Part shown: positions 9,447 through 17,503 of the stretch, piece after piece
How the letters are laid out: each line of letters starts with the position of its first letter
Position numbering within the stretch: the stretch's first letter is position 1
From: Desulfovibrio psychrotolerans
Lineage (GTDB): Bacteria; Desulfobacterota; Desulfovibrionia; Desulfovibrionales; Desulfovibrionaceae
Assembly: GCF_013340305.1 (NCBI RefSeq)
Contig: NZ_BLVP01000001.1
Span: 595,911-659,910 of the forward strand
Reading direction: 5' to 3'
DNA: 64,000 nt
Position numbers and translations under genes: made by a program
Notes under the pieces: generated by a model
Database searches by the model: none
Seen by the model: the letters and a program-made list of their open reading frames with translations, nothing else
What the model was told of the DNA's origin: nothing

Positions 9447-11990
9447 ATGAACGCTCCTCTTCTCATCCTCGACCGGGTGCACGTCTCCTTTCTTCCCTCC
9501 GCGCAGGCCCTCCGCATCATCGCGCTGGACTCCCTCTCGTGGACCCTGCACAAAGGGCAGCACTGGGCAATCATCGGCCCCAACGGCGCGGGCAAATCCA
9601 CCCTGCTGCGCGTCATCCGTGGTGAGCAGCGGCCCGACCAGATTCCGCCTCAGACGCAACCGCTCCAGTCGCCGGAACATACAGGCCAAACAGACCACAC
9701 TGGCTACACTGGCCACGCAGGCTCCGTCACGTGGCTTCTGGACGGCACGCCGGAAACCACCCCCCTTGCCGTGCGCCGCCGCATCGCCTGCGTGACTTCC
9801 GGCATACAGGAACACTACGTGCGCCAGCAGTGGCGGCTCTCCGGCGAAGATTTGCTGCTGACCGGCTGGTTCGATTCCCCCCTGCTGTACGAAACACCCA
9901 CGCAGCCCCAGCGCTATGCCGCGCAGGACCTGGCCCGTGCGCTGGACGTACAGCACCTGCTGGATATGCACCTGCCCGCCATGTCACAGGGCCAGTTGCG
10001 CAAAATGCTTGTTGCCCGTGCCCTCATCGGCTCGCCGGACATTCTGGTGCTGGACGAAATGTGCGAAGGGCTGGACCCCGCCTCCCGCGCGGGCGTTCTG
10101 GAAACAACAGACCGCGCCGCCGCACTGGGCACCACGGTCCTCTTCGCCACCCACCGGCTGGAAGAACTCCCCGCCTGCATCACCCACGGCATGCTCCTTA
10201 CCTGCGGCCGCATCGCCGTGCAGGGCAGCGTGGCAGATGTCACTCAGGCCATGGAACAGAAGCACCGCGAATCTCTCTGCCCCCGGTCGCCGCAGGCGGC
10301 TCCTTCATCCGTCCTCCCGCCGCCCTTTCCCGACAGCAGCTCAGCCTCATCCGATCGTACTTGTCGCACCGGCCACACCGATCGCACAGGCCACATTGGC
10401 CGCATCAGCCGCACCACCCCGGCAGAACCGCTCATCGACATCGCAGACGCCACCGTGTTCATCAACCGCGTCCCCGTCCTGCACAACATCACATGGTCCA
10501 TCCTCCCCGGACAGAACTGGGCCGTCTGCGGTCCCAACGGCGCGGGCAAATCCACACTGCTGCGCCTGCTGCTGGGCGATACCCGTCAGGCATGGGGCGG
10601 CACCGTGCGCTGGTTCGGGCAGGAAACGCCGGAAATGCACAGCCTCCGCCGCCGCATCGGCTACGTCTCCGACAGGCTGCAGGCAACCTACGGGCACGAT
10701 GCCTACCACGGCACCCTGCTCGACCTCACCGGCGAAGAACTCGTCTGGTCCGGCTTTTCCGCCAGCGTGGGGCTGTGGGAATGGCAGCACATCACTCCTG
10801 AGCAGAAACAGGCCGCCGCCGCGTGGATGCACCACATGGGCCTTGCAGACCACGCCGCACAGCGCATCCGCGACATGTCCTACGGCAGACTCCGGCGCTT
10901 CATGCTCTGCCGCGCCGTTGCCCCCTCCCCCGACCTGCTGGTGCTGGACGAACCCTGCTCCGGCCTGGACCCCGCCGCACGCGACCACTTTCTCGCCACC
11001 CTGCGCGGCCTTGTGCAGTCGGGCATGCAGGTGGTGTACGTCTCGCATTACACATCGGAACTCATCCCGGAAATCTCACACATCCTGCGGCTGGAATCTG
11101 GCCATGTCACCTTCTGCGGTCCGCGCGGGCACGACCTCCCCGGCGGCAGCGATGCAGGCAGCTCCGCAACCGCACAGGGCAATGCACACCTGTCCGTTAC
11201 CGATATCAGCACTGGCACATCCTCCGGCACATGCTCTGGCGCGGAATCGGAACCGGCACCGCTGCTCACTCCCGGCACGCCCTTTCGCGGCCTCATCCAG
11301 ATAGCAGGCATCCACGACATGGACGAGGCAACCATGCTCATCCGCTCCGGCGTTCATGCACTGGGCTACCCCCTGCGGCTGCCCGTCAACACACCCGACT
11401 GCACGGAACAGGCTGCGGCAGACATGGCCCGCGCCCTTTCAGGTAATAACGGCAGCACCACCGCCATCCCCGTGTGCATCTGCTATCTGAACACGGCAGA
11501 CGCCATAGCGGCCTTCTGCCGGCAACTGCACATGTCCCGCGTCCAGCTGCACGGCCCGGTCAGCCCGGATGAGCTGGAACGCCTGCGCCACATGGCTCCC
11601 CACCTGTTCATCATCAAAAGCCTTGTCCTCCACCCGGACGGCGGCAACCTGCCGGAACTGGAACGCACCCTCGCCCAGGCCGCCCCCCATGTGGACGCCT
11701 TCATCACCGATACCCGCAATCCCGCCACAGGCGCAGACGGCGCAACGGGCATGGTGCACAACTGGCAAGCCTCGGCCCGTCTGGTCCGCCTTTCCCCGCG
11801 CCCCGTCATTCTGGCGGGCGGCCTCACGCCGGACAATGTGGCACAGGCCATCCGCACTGTCCGCCCCGCAGGAGTAGACGCGCATACCGGCGTGGAAGGC
11901 CCGGACGGCAGAAAGGCCCCCCGGCTTGTGCAACGATTCGTTTCTCAAGCAAAAAAGGCTTTTACAGAAATTCACGCATCAACATTGTGA
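9447..11990 (+). CDS. Tandem ABC ATPase fused to a degenerate TrpF-like barrel
   Basis: An 847-residue cytoplasmic protein with no membrane segments. ABC domain 1 has Walker A GPNGAGKST at about 44, signature MSQGQ at 179 and Walker B ILVLDE at about 199. ABC domain 2 has Walker A at about 363, an eroded signature MSYGRL at 477 and Walker B LLVLDEP at about 497. This pair resembles ModF-type ATPases. Residues from about 615 to the end align with phosphoribosylanthranilate isomerase: VQLHG (about 698), LAGGLTPDNV (about 789), GVDAHTGVE (about 810). The start KICGI of TrpF reads QIAGI here, so the catalytic Cys position is Ala620, while the Asp of FITDT (755) is kept. Linkers hold 9-bp-period repeats. 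ATG 9447 is the first start with homology, though its ribosome binding site is weak. Function unknown. Confidence 0.85.
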   Translation: MNAPLLILDRVHVSFLPSAQALRIIALDSLSWTLHKGQHWAIIGPNGAGKSTLLRVIRGEQRPDQIPPQTQPLQSPEHTGQTDHTGYTGHAGSVTWLLDGTPETTPLAVRRRIACVTSGIQEHYVRQQWRLSGEDLLLTGWFDSPLLYETPTQPQRYAAQDLARALDVQHLLDMHLPAMSQGQLRKMLVARALIGSPDILVLDEMCEGLDPASRAGVLETTDRAAALGTTVLFATHRLEELPACITHGMLLTCGRIAVQGSVADVTQAMEQKHRESLCPRSPQAAPSSVLPPPFPDSSSASSDRTCRTGHTDRTGHIGRISRTTPAEPLIDIADATVFINRVPVLHNITWSILPGQNWAVCGPNGAGKSTLLRLLLGDTRQAWGGTVRWFGQETPEMHSLRRRIGYVSDRLQATYGHDAYHGTLLDLTGEELVWSGFSASVGLWEWQHITPEQKQAAAAWMHHMGLADHAAQRIRDMSYGRLRRFMLCRAVAPSPDLLVLDEPCSGLDPAARDHFLATLRGLVQSGMQVVYVSHYTSELIPEISHILRLESGHVTFCGPRGHDLPGGSDAGSSATAQGNAHLSVTDISTGTSSGTCSGAESEPAPLLTPGTPFRGLIQIAGIHDMDEATMLIRSGVHALGYPLRLPVNTPDCTEQAAADMARALSGNNGSTTAIPVCICYLNTADAIAAFCRQLHMSRVQLHGPVSPDELERLRHMAPHLFIIKSLVLHPDGGNLPELERTLAQAAPHVDAFITDTRNPATGADGATGMVHNWQASARLVRLSPRPVILAGGLTPDNVAQAIRTVRPAGVDAHTGVEGPDGRKAPRLVQRFVSQAKKAFTEIHASTL
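9681..9720 (+). repeat. Degenerate 9-bp tandem repeat inside ABC domain 1
   Basis: About four and a half units in phase: ACAGGCCAA, ACAGACCAC, ACTGGCTAC, ACTGGCCAC, GCAGG. They encode a Thr/Gly/His-rich insert after the Walker A region. Confidence 0.75.
10356..10418 (+). repeat. Degenerate 9-bp tandem repeat in the inter-ABC linker
   Basis: Seven in-phase 9-mers, including CGCACCGGC, CACACCGAT, CGCACAGGC, CACATTGGC and CGCATCAGC. They encode the Arg/Thr/Gly/His-rich linker between the two ABC domains of the fusion protein. Confidence 0.8.
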
Positions 11991-12095
11991 AAATGCACGG
12001 GAAAGACTTGTGCCCCATGCCGTTTTACAGTACATCTACCCCATCGGGCTTGAGAATTTTTTAACAAGTTGACAGCCTACCCAGGAGTTGGAGAC

Positions 12096-12170
12096 ATGGA
12101 CTTCATCGTATTTTTTGTGGGTATCGCCGCCGTTCTCGGTGCGCTGTACTACATCAAAAAGACCAGCTAG
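12096..12170 (+). CDS. 24-residue single-pass membrane peptide
   Basis: A very short open frame reading MDFIVFFVGIAAVLGALYYI followed by KKTS. It is one hydrophobic segment with a charged C-terminal end, typical of small membrane proteins oriented with the Lys-rich end inside. AGGAG and GGAG lie just upstream of the ATG (CCAGGAGTTGGAGAC), and a strong terminator follows at 12280, so this looks like its own transcription unit. I do not recognise the family. Small subunits of respiratory complexes have this size, but no partner gene is obvious apart from the NapH-like gene downstream. Confidence 0.6.
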   Translation: MDFIVFFVGIAAVLGALYYIKKTS

Positions 12171-12279
12171 CTTCGCGGGCCCCTTTTTCCCCCGGCGGCA
12201 GCCCGGCATATTGCCATCCCGGCATATTGTCATGGTCGCACCGCTGCGGAAATTCGGGCAGACCGGCATTTCCGGTCTC

Positions 12280-12318
12280 AAGGACATGTGCTCGGGCAAG
12301 CCATGTCCTTTTTCTTTT
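12280..12318 (+). terminator. Rho-independent terminator
   Basis: AAGGACATG (12280-12288) pairs perfectly with CATGTCCTT (12302-12310), followed by TTTCTTTT. A smaller hairpin GACCGG/CCGGTC precedes it at 12261-12277. It ends the transcript of the 24-residue peptide gene. Confidence 0.85.
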
Positions 12319-12423
12319 CCCGCCAACTGTCTGCAAGCCGACAGACCCCGCCCCCCGCTCCGCGCTATCCTGCCTCCATATCACGCCCCGCAGCGGGCCA
12401 CACCGCAGCTTCTGGATACTTCC

Positions 12424-13548
12424 ATGCCCGAACAATCCTGCACCCCGTATACACCAGCGCCATCCTCACAGCCGGAGATACCCAACATATCGGGAAATTC
12501 CGAAACCTCCGGCATATCCGAAATACCCGGCATACCCGGCACTCCGTCCGCCCTGCCGCAACGCCCCCACCTGTCTCCTTCCGCCATACGAATGGCGGTT
12601 CAGGGGGCTTTCACGCTGTTCTGCCTCTACGCGGGCTACCGTTTCCACAGCTACTTCCTGTGGATGACAGACAAAACAGACACGTTCACACCCAAGCCGC
12701 CCTCCGTGGAAGCATTCCTGCCCATCAGCGCCCTCATGGCAGCCAAACGCTTTTTCATGACCGGTCAGTGGGATACCGTCCACCCGGCGGGGCTCACCAT
12801 CTTCTTTGCCATCCTGCTCACGGCCCTGCTCTTCCGCAAAGGATTCTGCGGCTATATCTGCCCGGTGGGTTTCCTCTCCGCCCTGCTGGAACGTCTCGGC
12901 CAGCGCACAGGTCTCACCCGGACCATGCCCAACCTGCCACATCCGGCTGCAGTGCTGCTCCGGGGCCCAAAATACCTGCTCTTGGCCGCATTTCTCTATT
13001 TCATCCTCATCGGCATGCCCCTGCGGGAGATCGAAGCCTTCCTCGCCTCACCCTACAATCTGGTGGCAGATGCGAAAATGCTCGCCTTCTTCACATCTCC
13101 GTCCCGCACCTCCCTTATTGTGCTGGCAGCCCTCGCCGCGTTCTCTCTGGTCCTGCGCAACGCATGGTGCCGCTTCCTGTGTCCATACGGCGCACTCCTC
13201 GGCCTGCTGGCGCTGGCAAGTCCCGTGGCCGTATCGCGCGATGCGGGCCGCTGCATTTCCTGCCGCCGCTGCACCCGCGCCTGCCCCTCCGGCATCAGCG
13301 TAGACTCACGCCGACGCATGGATACGCCGGAATGCATCGGCTGCGCCGCCTGCGCAGAAGCCTGTCCGGTCCCGGACTGCCTGTCCCTGCGCGCCTTCGG
13401 CCTGCGTCTCCCCGTCTGGTCGGTTGCACTGGGCAGCGCGGGCGTTCTGTTCGCCCTGTACCTGTGGGCGGTCAGCACCGGGCATTGGGTGTCAGATATC
13501 CCGCCCGCCATGCTCCGCAGGCTGCACATAATGCAGTTCGGCGGCTGA
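12424..13548 (+). CDS. NapH-like polyferredoxin membrane protein
   Basis: A 374-residue integral membrane Fe-S protein. Several hydrophobic segments surround two CxxxCP motifs (C142-GYI-C146-P and C249-RFL-C253-P), the hallmark of NapH/RdxA/NosR-type proteins. Two ferredoxin-like clusters follow: C277, C280, C283, C287 and C304, C307, C310, C314, enough for two 4Fe-4S centres. Such proteins pass electrons between the quinone pool and periplasmic or cytoplasmic partners; the partner is not in view. The first 45 residues are a low-complexity Ile/Pro/Gly stretch made by a 9-bp repeat, so the true start could be the ATG at 12592. No strong ribosome binding site decides this. Confidence 0.8.
   Translation: MPEQSCTPYTPAPSSQPEIPNISGNSETSGISEIPGIPGTPSALPQRPHLSPSAIRMAVQGAFTLFCLYAGYRFHSYFLWMTDKTDTFTPKPPSVEAFLPISALMAAKRFFMTGQWDTVHPAGLTIFFAILLTALLFRKGFCGYICPVGFLSALLERLGQRTGLTRTMPNLPHPAAVLLRGPKYLLLAAFLYFILIGMPLREIEAFLASPYNLVADAKMLAFFTSPSRTSLIVLAALAAFSLVLRNAWCRFLCPYGALLGLLALASPVAVSRDAGRCISCRRCTRACPSGISVDSRRRMDTPECIGCAACAEACPVPDCLSLRAFGLRLPVWSVALGSAGVLFALYLWAVSTGHWVSDIPPAMLRRLHIMQFGG
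12481..12543 (+). repeat. Degenerate 9-bp tandem repeat at the NapH-like N-terminus
   Basis: Seven in-phase units such as TCCGAAACC, TCCGGCATA, TCCGAAATA, CCCGGCATA and CCCGGCACT. They encode an Ile-Pro-Gly type repeat before the first membrane segment. Confidence 0.8.
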
Positions 13549-13650
13549 CCGCAACAGATTGTACCTGACCACACCAGATCGCGCCTGACCCCGCCCGACT
13601 ACGCCTGTCCGAGCCAGATCACGAAGGAACACGCCAGATCACGGCGGAAC
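13545..13650 (+). repeat. 20-bp-period repeat starting at a stop codon
   Basis: CTGACC occurs at 13545, 13565 and 13585 and CTGTCC at 13605, all exactly 20 bp apart. CAGATC occurs at 13575, 13615 and 13635 in the same register. The TGA of the NapH-like gene is part of the first unit. The rest of the 13549-13895 gap contains no gene that I can see, only the htpX leader. Confidence 0.8.
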
Positions 13651-13895
13651 ATGACGGAAAGGGCAACCTGCGCCATTCCGCACACAACACCACACCATTA
13701 CGTGCAATTCCGCCTCTCCGCCCCTTGCCAAACACCCGCAAGGCATTACACATAGAGTCGGGCAACCCGGCACGGGTAAACCGCCCTGCGCCCGCCGGAA
13801 AGGCAAGGCGCGGAACAATCGCGAACCAACGGTCGGCCTCCCGGCGCGACCGCCCATCACAGCACCCTTTGGACCTTGCAAGGAGTAATCCGACA

Positions 13896-14756
13896 ATGAC
13901 CAGCAACCTCAAGACCGCTCTGCTTCTCGCCCTGCTTTCGGGCATCATCATCTTTCTGGGTGGTGCCATGGGCGGTAAAACCGGCCTTGTCTTTGCCTTC
14001 GGTTTCGCCCTGCTCATGAACGTGGGCAGCTACTGGTATTCAGACAAAATCGTGCTGCGCATGTACGGCGCACAGGAACTGAGCCCGGCAGACGCCCCCG
14101 CCCTGCACGCCATGGTGGATGAGCTTTCGCGCAACGCAGGCATCCCCAAACCCCGCGTGTGCATCATCAATGAAGACGCCCCCAACGCCTTCGCCACCGG
14201 GCGCAACCCGGAACACGGTGTGGTGGCCGTCACACGGGGCCTTATGACCCTGCTCACCCCGGAAGAACTTAAAGGCGTCATCGCGCACGAGATAGGCCAC
14301 ATAGCCAACCGCGACATTCTGGTGCAGTCCGTTGCCGGAGTACTGGCATCCGCCATTGTCATGATCGCCAACATGATGCAGTGGGCCGCCATCTTCGGTC
14401 TGGGCAGAAGCAGCGATGAAGAAGGCGGAGGCGGCGGAAACATGTTCACCGCGCTGCTCATGGCCTTTCTCGCCCCTGTTGCGGCAAGCCTCATCCAGTT
14501 CGCCATTTCCCGCTCGCGCGAATATCTCGCGGACGACACGGGTGCGCGCCTGTGCAACAACCCCATGTCTCTTGCCTCCGCGCTGGAAAAGCTGAACGCC
14601 TATTCCCAGCGCGTGCCCATGCACTCCGGCAACGAGGCCACCGCACACATGTTCATCGTTAACCCCTTTGCGGGGGCCAATATGGCCCGCCTGTTCAGCA
14701 CACATCCCCCCATTGAGGAGCGGGTACAGCGCCTGCGCGGCATGGCCCGCCGGTAA
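13896..14756 (+). CDS. htpX: Membrane zinc metalloprotease HtpX
   Basis: A 286-residue M48-family protease. Two N-terminal membrane segments (about 7-22 and 28-46) are followed by the catalytic motif HEIGH (H131, E132, H135), and a downstream SREYLADDTGA motif supplies the third zinc ligand region. Two further hydrophobic stretches lie in between. HtpX degrades misfolded membrane proteins, overlapping with FtsH, which is encoded at 46.6-48.7 kb. AAGGAG sits 8 bp before ATG 13896; the frame is open further upstream but without family resemblance. A hairpin terminator follows. Confidence 0.95.
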   Translation: MTSNLKTALLLALLSGIIIFLGGAMGGKTGLVFAFGFALLMNVGSYWYSDKIVLRMYGAQELSPADAPALHAMVDELSRNAGIPKPRVCIINEDAPNAFATGRNPEHGVVAVTRGLMTLLTPEELKGVIAHEIGHIANRDILVQSVAGVLASAIVMIANMMQWAAIFGLGRSSDEEGGGGGNMFTALLMAFLAPVAASLIQFAISRSREYLADDTGARLCNNPMSLASALEKLNAYSQRVPMHSGNEATAHMFIVNPFAGANMARLFSTHPPIEERVQRLRGMARR

Positions 14757-14815
14757 CGATCCGCTCCCGCAGAACCTGCATCCGTGCAGGCATTCCTCCC
14801 GGCACACACGTATGC

Positions 14816-14849
14816 GGCCCGGCCCGGATTCTTCCGGACCGGGCCTTTT
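14816..14849 (+). terminator. Terminator after htpX
   Basis: GGCCCGG (14816-14822) pairs with CCGGGCC (14839-14845), with further pairing inside, followed by TTTT. It lies in the gap between htpX and the convergent Spy/CpxP-like gene. Confidence 0.7.
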
Positions 14850-14867
14850 CGTGTGGTCAGTCTGCCG

Positions 14868-15527
14868 CTATGCGTTCTCGTGTATCCAGCGCTCCAGCAT
14901 CTGCTTCAGGTCCGCAGGGGCGGGGCCGCCATAAGGCTTGCCGTGTCTGCCCTGTGCTTTCGGGGGCATTCCTGCATTCCCGCCAGCATGGCCGGGGCCG
15001 TCACCCATGGCCTCCGGTGCAGGGGCATGCATCCCGGGCCCCTTCTGCATGGCTCCGCGTTCCGGTTCCCCCCCGGGCTGCATGCGGGCCTTGAACCGTG
15101 CGCGCACGTCGTCCACCCGGGCGCGCTGCGCATCCGTGAGCACGCTGCGAAAAGACGCCACAAACCGAACCCCCTGCAGCATCCGCTCCTCACGTTCCGC
15201 GCCTTCCTCGCGCATCAGGGCGCGCACCGTCTCCACATCGCCTTTCTCCGCCGCCTCACGCAATGCTTCCATACGCTTGAACCGCGCCTCCGCCCCCTGC
15301 TCGGCCTTATCCATGTCCGCAATGCGTGCCTTGAACAACTCCGTCATCTTCCCTTTCTGCGTGGCAGAAAGGTCCAGCCAGTCCAACGCCGCCACCAGAC
15401 TGCTTTCCATCATCCCCGGCCCGCCCGCAGGCATTCCGGGTGTCATCCCGTGAACAGGTCCATTGGGGTATGCATTCCCCGCACTCACCACCAGCAATAA
15501 GATCGCTGCAAACAGTAACTTCTTCAT
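14868..15527 (-). CDS. Spy/CpxP-family periplasmic protein
   Basis: A 219-residue exported protein: signal peptide of about 20 residues (MKKLLFAAILLLVVSAGNA), then a charged helical domain with two copies of the LTxxQ-like motif (LSATQKGKM and LTDAQRARV) that mark the Spy/CpxP/ZraP family. The C-terminal tail is rich in Gly, Pro, Met and His. Family members are periplasmic chaperones or metal-responsive proteins. The start is set by AAGGAG 7 bp before the ATG. It follows a terminator of the ECF sigma operon, so it probably has its own promoter, but may share the stress regulon. Confidence 0.8.
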   Translation of the reverse strand: MKKLLFAAILLLVVSAGNAYPNGPVHGMTPGMPAGGPGMMESSLVAALDWLDLSATQKGKMTELFKARIADMDKAEQGAEARFKRMEALREAAEKGDVETVRALMREEGAEREERMLQGVRFVASFRSVLTDAQRARVDDVRARFKARMQPGGEPERGAMQKGPGMHAPAPEAMGDGPGHAGGNAGMPPKAQGRHGKPYGGPAPADLKQMLERWIHENA

Positions 15528-15619
15528 AACAAAACTCCTTGCGTGTATCATAAATTGCATTTTGCGCACAAAAGTCGCGCCTACACACAAAGACGCATCA
15601 TTCTACACATGTGTTACAT

Positions 15620-15657
15620 AAAAAAAGCGGCTCTGCATGGGGAGAATGCAGAGCCGC
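15620..15657 (-). terminator. Terminator of the ECF sigma operon
   Basis: A perfect 12-bp stem, GCGGCTCTGCAT with ATGCAGAGCCGC (15627-15638 and 15646-15657), is followed on the minus strand by seven T residues. The rest of 15528-15876 contains only the 18-bp repeats and no gene. Confidence 0.9.
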
Positions 15658-15817
15658 AATATACTATGGCCAAAAAACACATTACCCGTGAGAGGAGAGA
15701 CATATGCGCACAGCGCACACCGGGCATGTGTTCTTCGGCCTTGCAACCAAGACGCGCACAAAACCACGGCGGTTACACAAAAAACTCAGCCTGCTCTTCA
15801 GGCACCATCGCCCCTGC

Positions 15818-15871
15818 CGTACCCACCTCACGTGCCGCACCCACCTCACGCCCCGCACCCACCTCACGTGC
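15818..15871. repeat. Three 18-bp tandem repeats downstream of the Spy-like gene
   Basis: Three near-identical units, CGCACCCACCTCACGTGC with one to two changes each, end 5 bp from the stop codon of the minus-strand Spy-like gene. Eighteen is twice the 9-bp period seen elsewhere in the window. Confidence 0.85.
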
Positions 15872-15876
15872 CGTAG

Positions 15877-16308
15877 CTACTTGGCAGGCGGAGGCAGCTC
15901 AAACATCGGCGGTGGCGGTCCGTCATGCCTGTTGCGCCGCTCCTCCATGCGCCTGTCAAACTCTTCCAGCAACACCAGCTGTTCCGGCGTAAGATGCACG
16001 CGCACCCGCTCCATGGCTTGCGCAAACAAAGCCTTCATCTGCGGTTCCACAGTGCGGCGTATGGCATCACCCTGCTCCCAAGCTTCCTCAAAGTCAGGGC
16101 GGATAAGGACCACCTGCTCCGGAGTCAGTTTCAGTTCCCGCTCAAAATGCTCCCATATGCGCACCTTAAAGTCGCCGGGGGGAGGAAATCCCGGTCCCTG
16201 AGCCCGCTGCCACACATGCATGCCAAAAGCACCCACCACAATGCCGGAAATCAGCAGGGCAAGTGCGGCACAATAGTGCCTGAGAGGGGTAGAATGAGAT
16301 AAACGCAT
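15877..16308 (-). CDS. Membrane-anchored Spy-like/heavy-metal-resistance protein
   Basis: A 143-residue protein with one N-terminal membrane anchor (about 12-32) and a periplasmic helical domain with two LTPEQ motifs (LTPEQVVLI and LTPEQLVLL), as in the Spy/CpxP-related heavy-metal sensor family. The tail is Pro-rich and ends PPPAK. GAGG stands 7 bp before the ATG. It is the third gene of an operon led by an ECF sigma factor and lies 11 bp after the small membrane protein gene, so it may sense envelope stress or metal and report to the sigma factor. Confidence 0.75.
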   Translation of the reverse strand: MRLSHSTPLRHYCAALALLISGIVVGAFGMHVWQRAQGPGFPPPGDFKVRIWEHFERELKLTPEQVVLIRPDFEEAWEQGDAIRRTVEPQMKALFAQAMERVRVHLTPEQLVLLEEFDRRMEERRNRHDGPPPPMFELPPPAK

Positions 16309-16319
16309 GTCATGCCTCG

Positions 16320-16646
16320 TTAAAATTCAAGATAATACAGGGCAAAAAGTCCGGCAGGGTCTTCCAGCAGACCGGAAAGAGCACGCTCTATGAGCACGCC
16401 GTGCCCCATGGTGCCGGAAACAAGAAAGAGCACCAGGGCAGCCATGCACGCCACCGCAGAAAAAGAATACGCCCTGCGGGCAAAGCCCATCCAGCCGTCG
16501 TCCAGAGAAAGGAAAAAGACATCGTCCATAACGGACGCCACAAGCCCCGTGCCCGAAGCATATTCCAACCGTACCGCCGCATCCGTCCGCCCGTGGGCGT
16601 GGACATGCCGCAGAAACATCATGAACCGTTCCAGACGATCAGTCAT
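16320..16646 (-). CDS. Small membrane protein in the ECF sigma operon, possible anti-sigma factor
   Basis: A 108-residue protein with about 58 cytoplasmic residues, one membrane segment near 60-80 (SAVACMAALVLFLVSG) and a short tail. Its start overlaps the sigma gene by 8 bp, with GGAGG well placed, so translation is coupled. Size, topology and position fit a single-pass anti-sigma factor, but I see no zinc-binding HxxxCxxC motif and no known family, so the function is inferred from context. Confidence 0.65.
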   Translation of the reverse strand: MTDRLERFMMFLRHVHAHGRTDAAVRLEYASGTGLVASVMDDVFFLSLDDGWMGFARRAYSFSAVACMAALVLFLVSGTMGHGVLIERALSGLLEDPAGLFALYYLEF

Positions 16647-17229
16647 AGTCCACCTCCGTAATTCCGGCCCTTCCGAGTATATCCTTGAGTTTCCTGCGCG
16701 CCCTCAGTGCCCGGACCTTCACGTTCACCTGCGTCCAGCCGAGCAGGTCAGCCGCTTCTGCCACGCTTTTCTCCTCAAGGGCGGTAAGGGTTACTACCAT
16801 CCTGTCTTCCGGCGAAAGCTGCCCCATGGCCCACCGCAGCACCTCCTGTGCCTCGGCCTTTCCGGCTTCCGACTGATAGGTGCGCATGGCAGTATCCGCC
16901 ATCACGCGGTCCATCAGTTCCACCGAATCCATGGACAGGTTCCCCGCCCCCACCTCGCGGGAACGATACTGTTCCCGCCAGAAGTCATAGCAGCACCGCA
17001 CCGCTATCCGGGCAAGCCAACCGGCAAACCTGTCTCCGCCCTTGTAGGAAGCCAGCCCGCGATACGCGTTCACAAAGGCATCGTGAGCCACTTCTTCCGC
17101 CCGGTCATAAGGAACATGCCCGGCCACAATACGGGCCACATGCCGCCTGTGCCGGGTCACAAGCGATTCAAAAGCGTTCACGTCACCGCGCAACACATTC
17201 TGCACAATAATATCATCTGGCAAAGACAA
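16639..17229 (-). CDS. ECF-type RNA polymerase sigma factor
   Basis: A 196-residue sigma-70 family protein of the extracytoplasmic function type. Region 2 (about 20-90) contains DRAEEVAHDAFVNAYRGL and the promoter-melting stretch FAGWLARIAVRCCYDFWR. Region 4 (about 130-185) has the helix-turn-helix VAEAADLLGWTQVNVKVRAL. The start is TTG 17229 with GAGG 8 bp upstream; no ATG lies near. It leads an operon with a membrane protein and a Spy-like protein, an arrangement like CnrYXH/RpoE-type envelope-stress or metal-response systems. Confidence 0.9.
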   Translation of the reverse strand: MSLPDDIIVQNVLRGDVNAFESLVTRHRRHVARIVAGHVPYDRAEEVAHDAFVNAYRGLASYKGGDRFAGWLARIAVRCCYDFWREQYRSREVGAGNLSMDSVELMDRVMADTAMRTYQSEAGKAEAQEVLRWAMGQLSPEDRMVVTLTALEEKSVAEAADLLGWTQVNVKVRALRARRKLKDILGRAGITEVDYD

Positions 17230-17375
17230 CGCAGTACCTCTGTTTCGGACAATCAGTCATGGGCAATCCGGTGACTACCCCTTAGACGATACCCGCCCGG
17301 CAGAGGTTACACGGCACAGGGCAAAAAGACCATGGTGCACAGCACCCGCACCGCACCTTCCTCAGGCCGCTCCTG

Positions 17376-17406
17376 CAAAAAACCCCGCACGGGCAACCAT
17401 GCGGGG
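17376..17406 (-). terminator. Terminator of the dxs operon
   Basis: CCCCGCA (17383-17389) pairs with TGCGGGG (17400-17406), followed on the minus strand by a run of T (plus-strand A6 at 17377-17382). It lies about 100 bp after the dxs stop codon. Confidence 0.75.
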
Positions 17407-17503
17407 CGTCTGTAGTATACTGCGCGCACCAAGTACATCAGGCATAGTAAAGGCATAAGGCGCACCGCGGCCACCGGGCGCATCAGCTGCCCCCGGCATC
17501 AGC

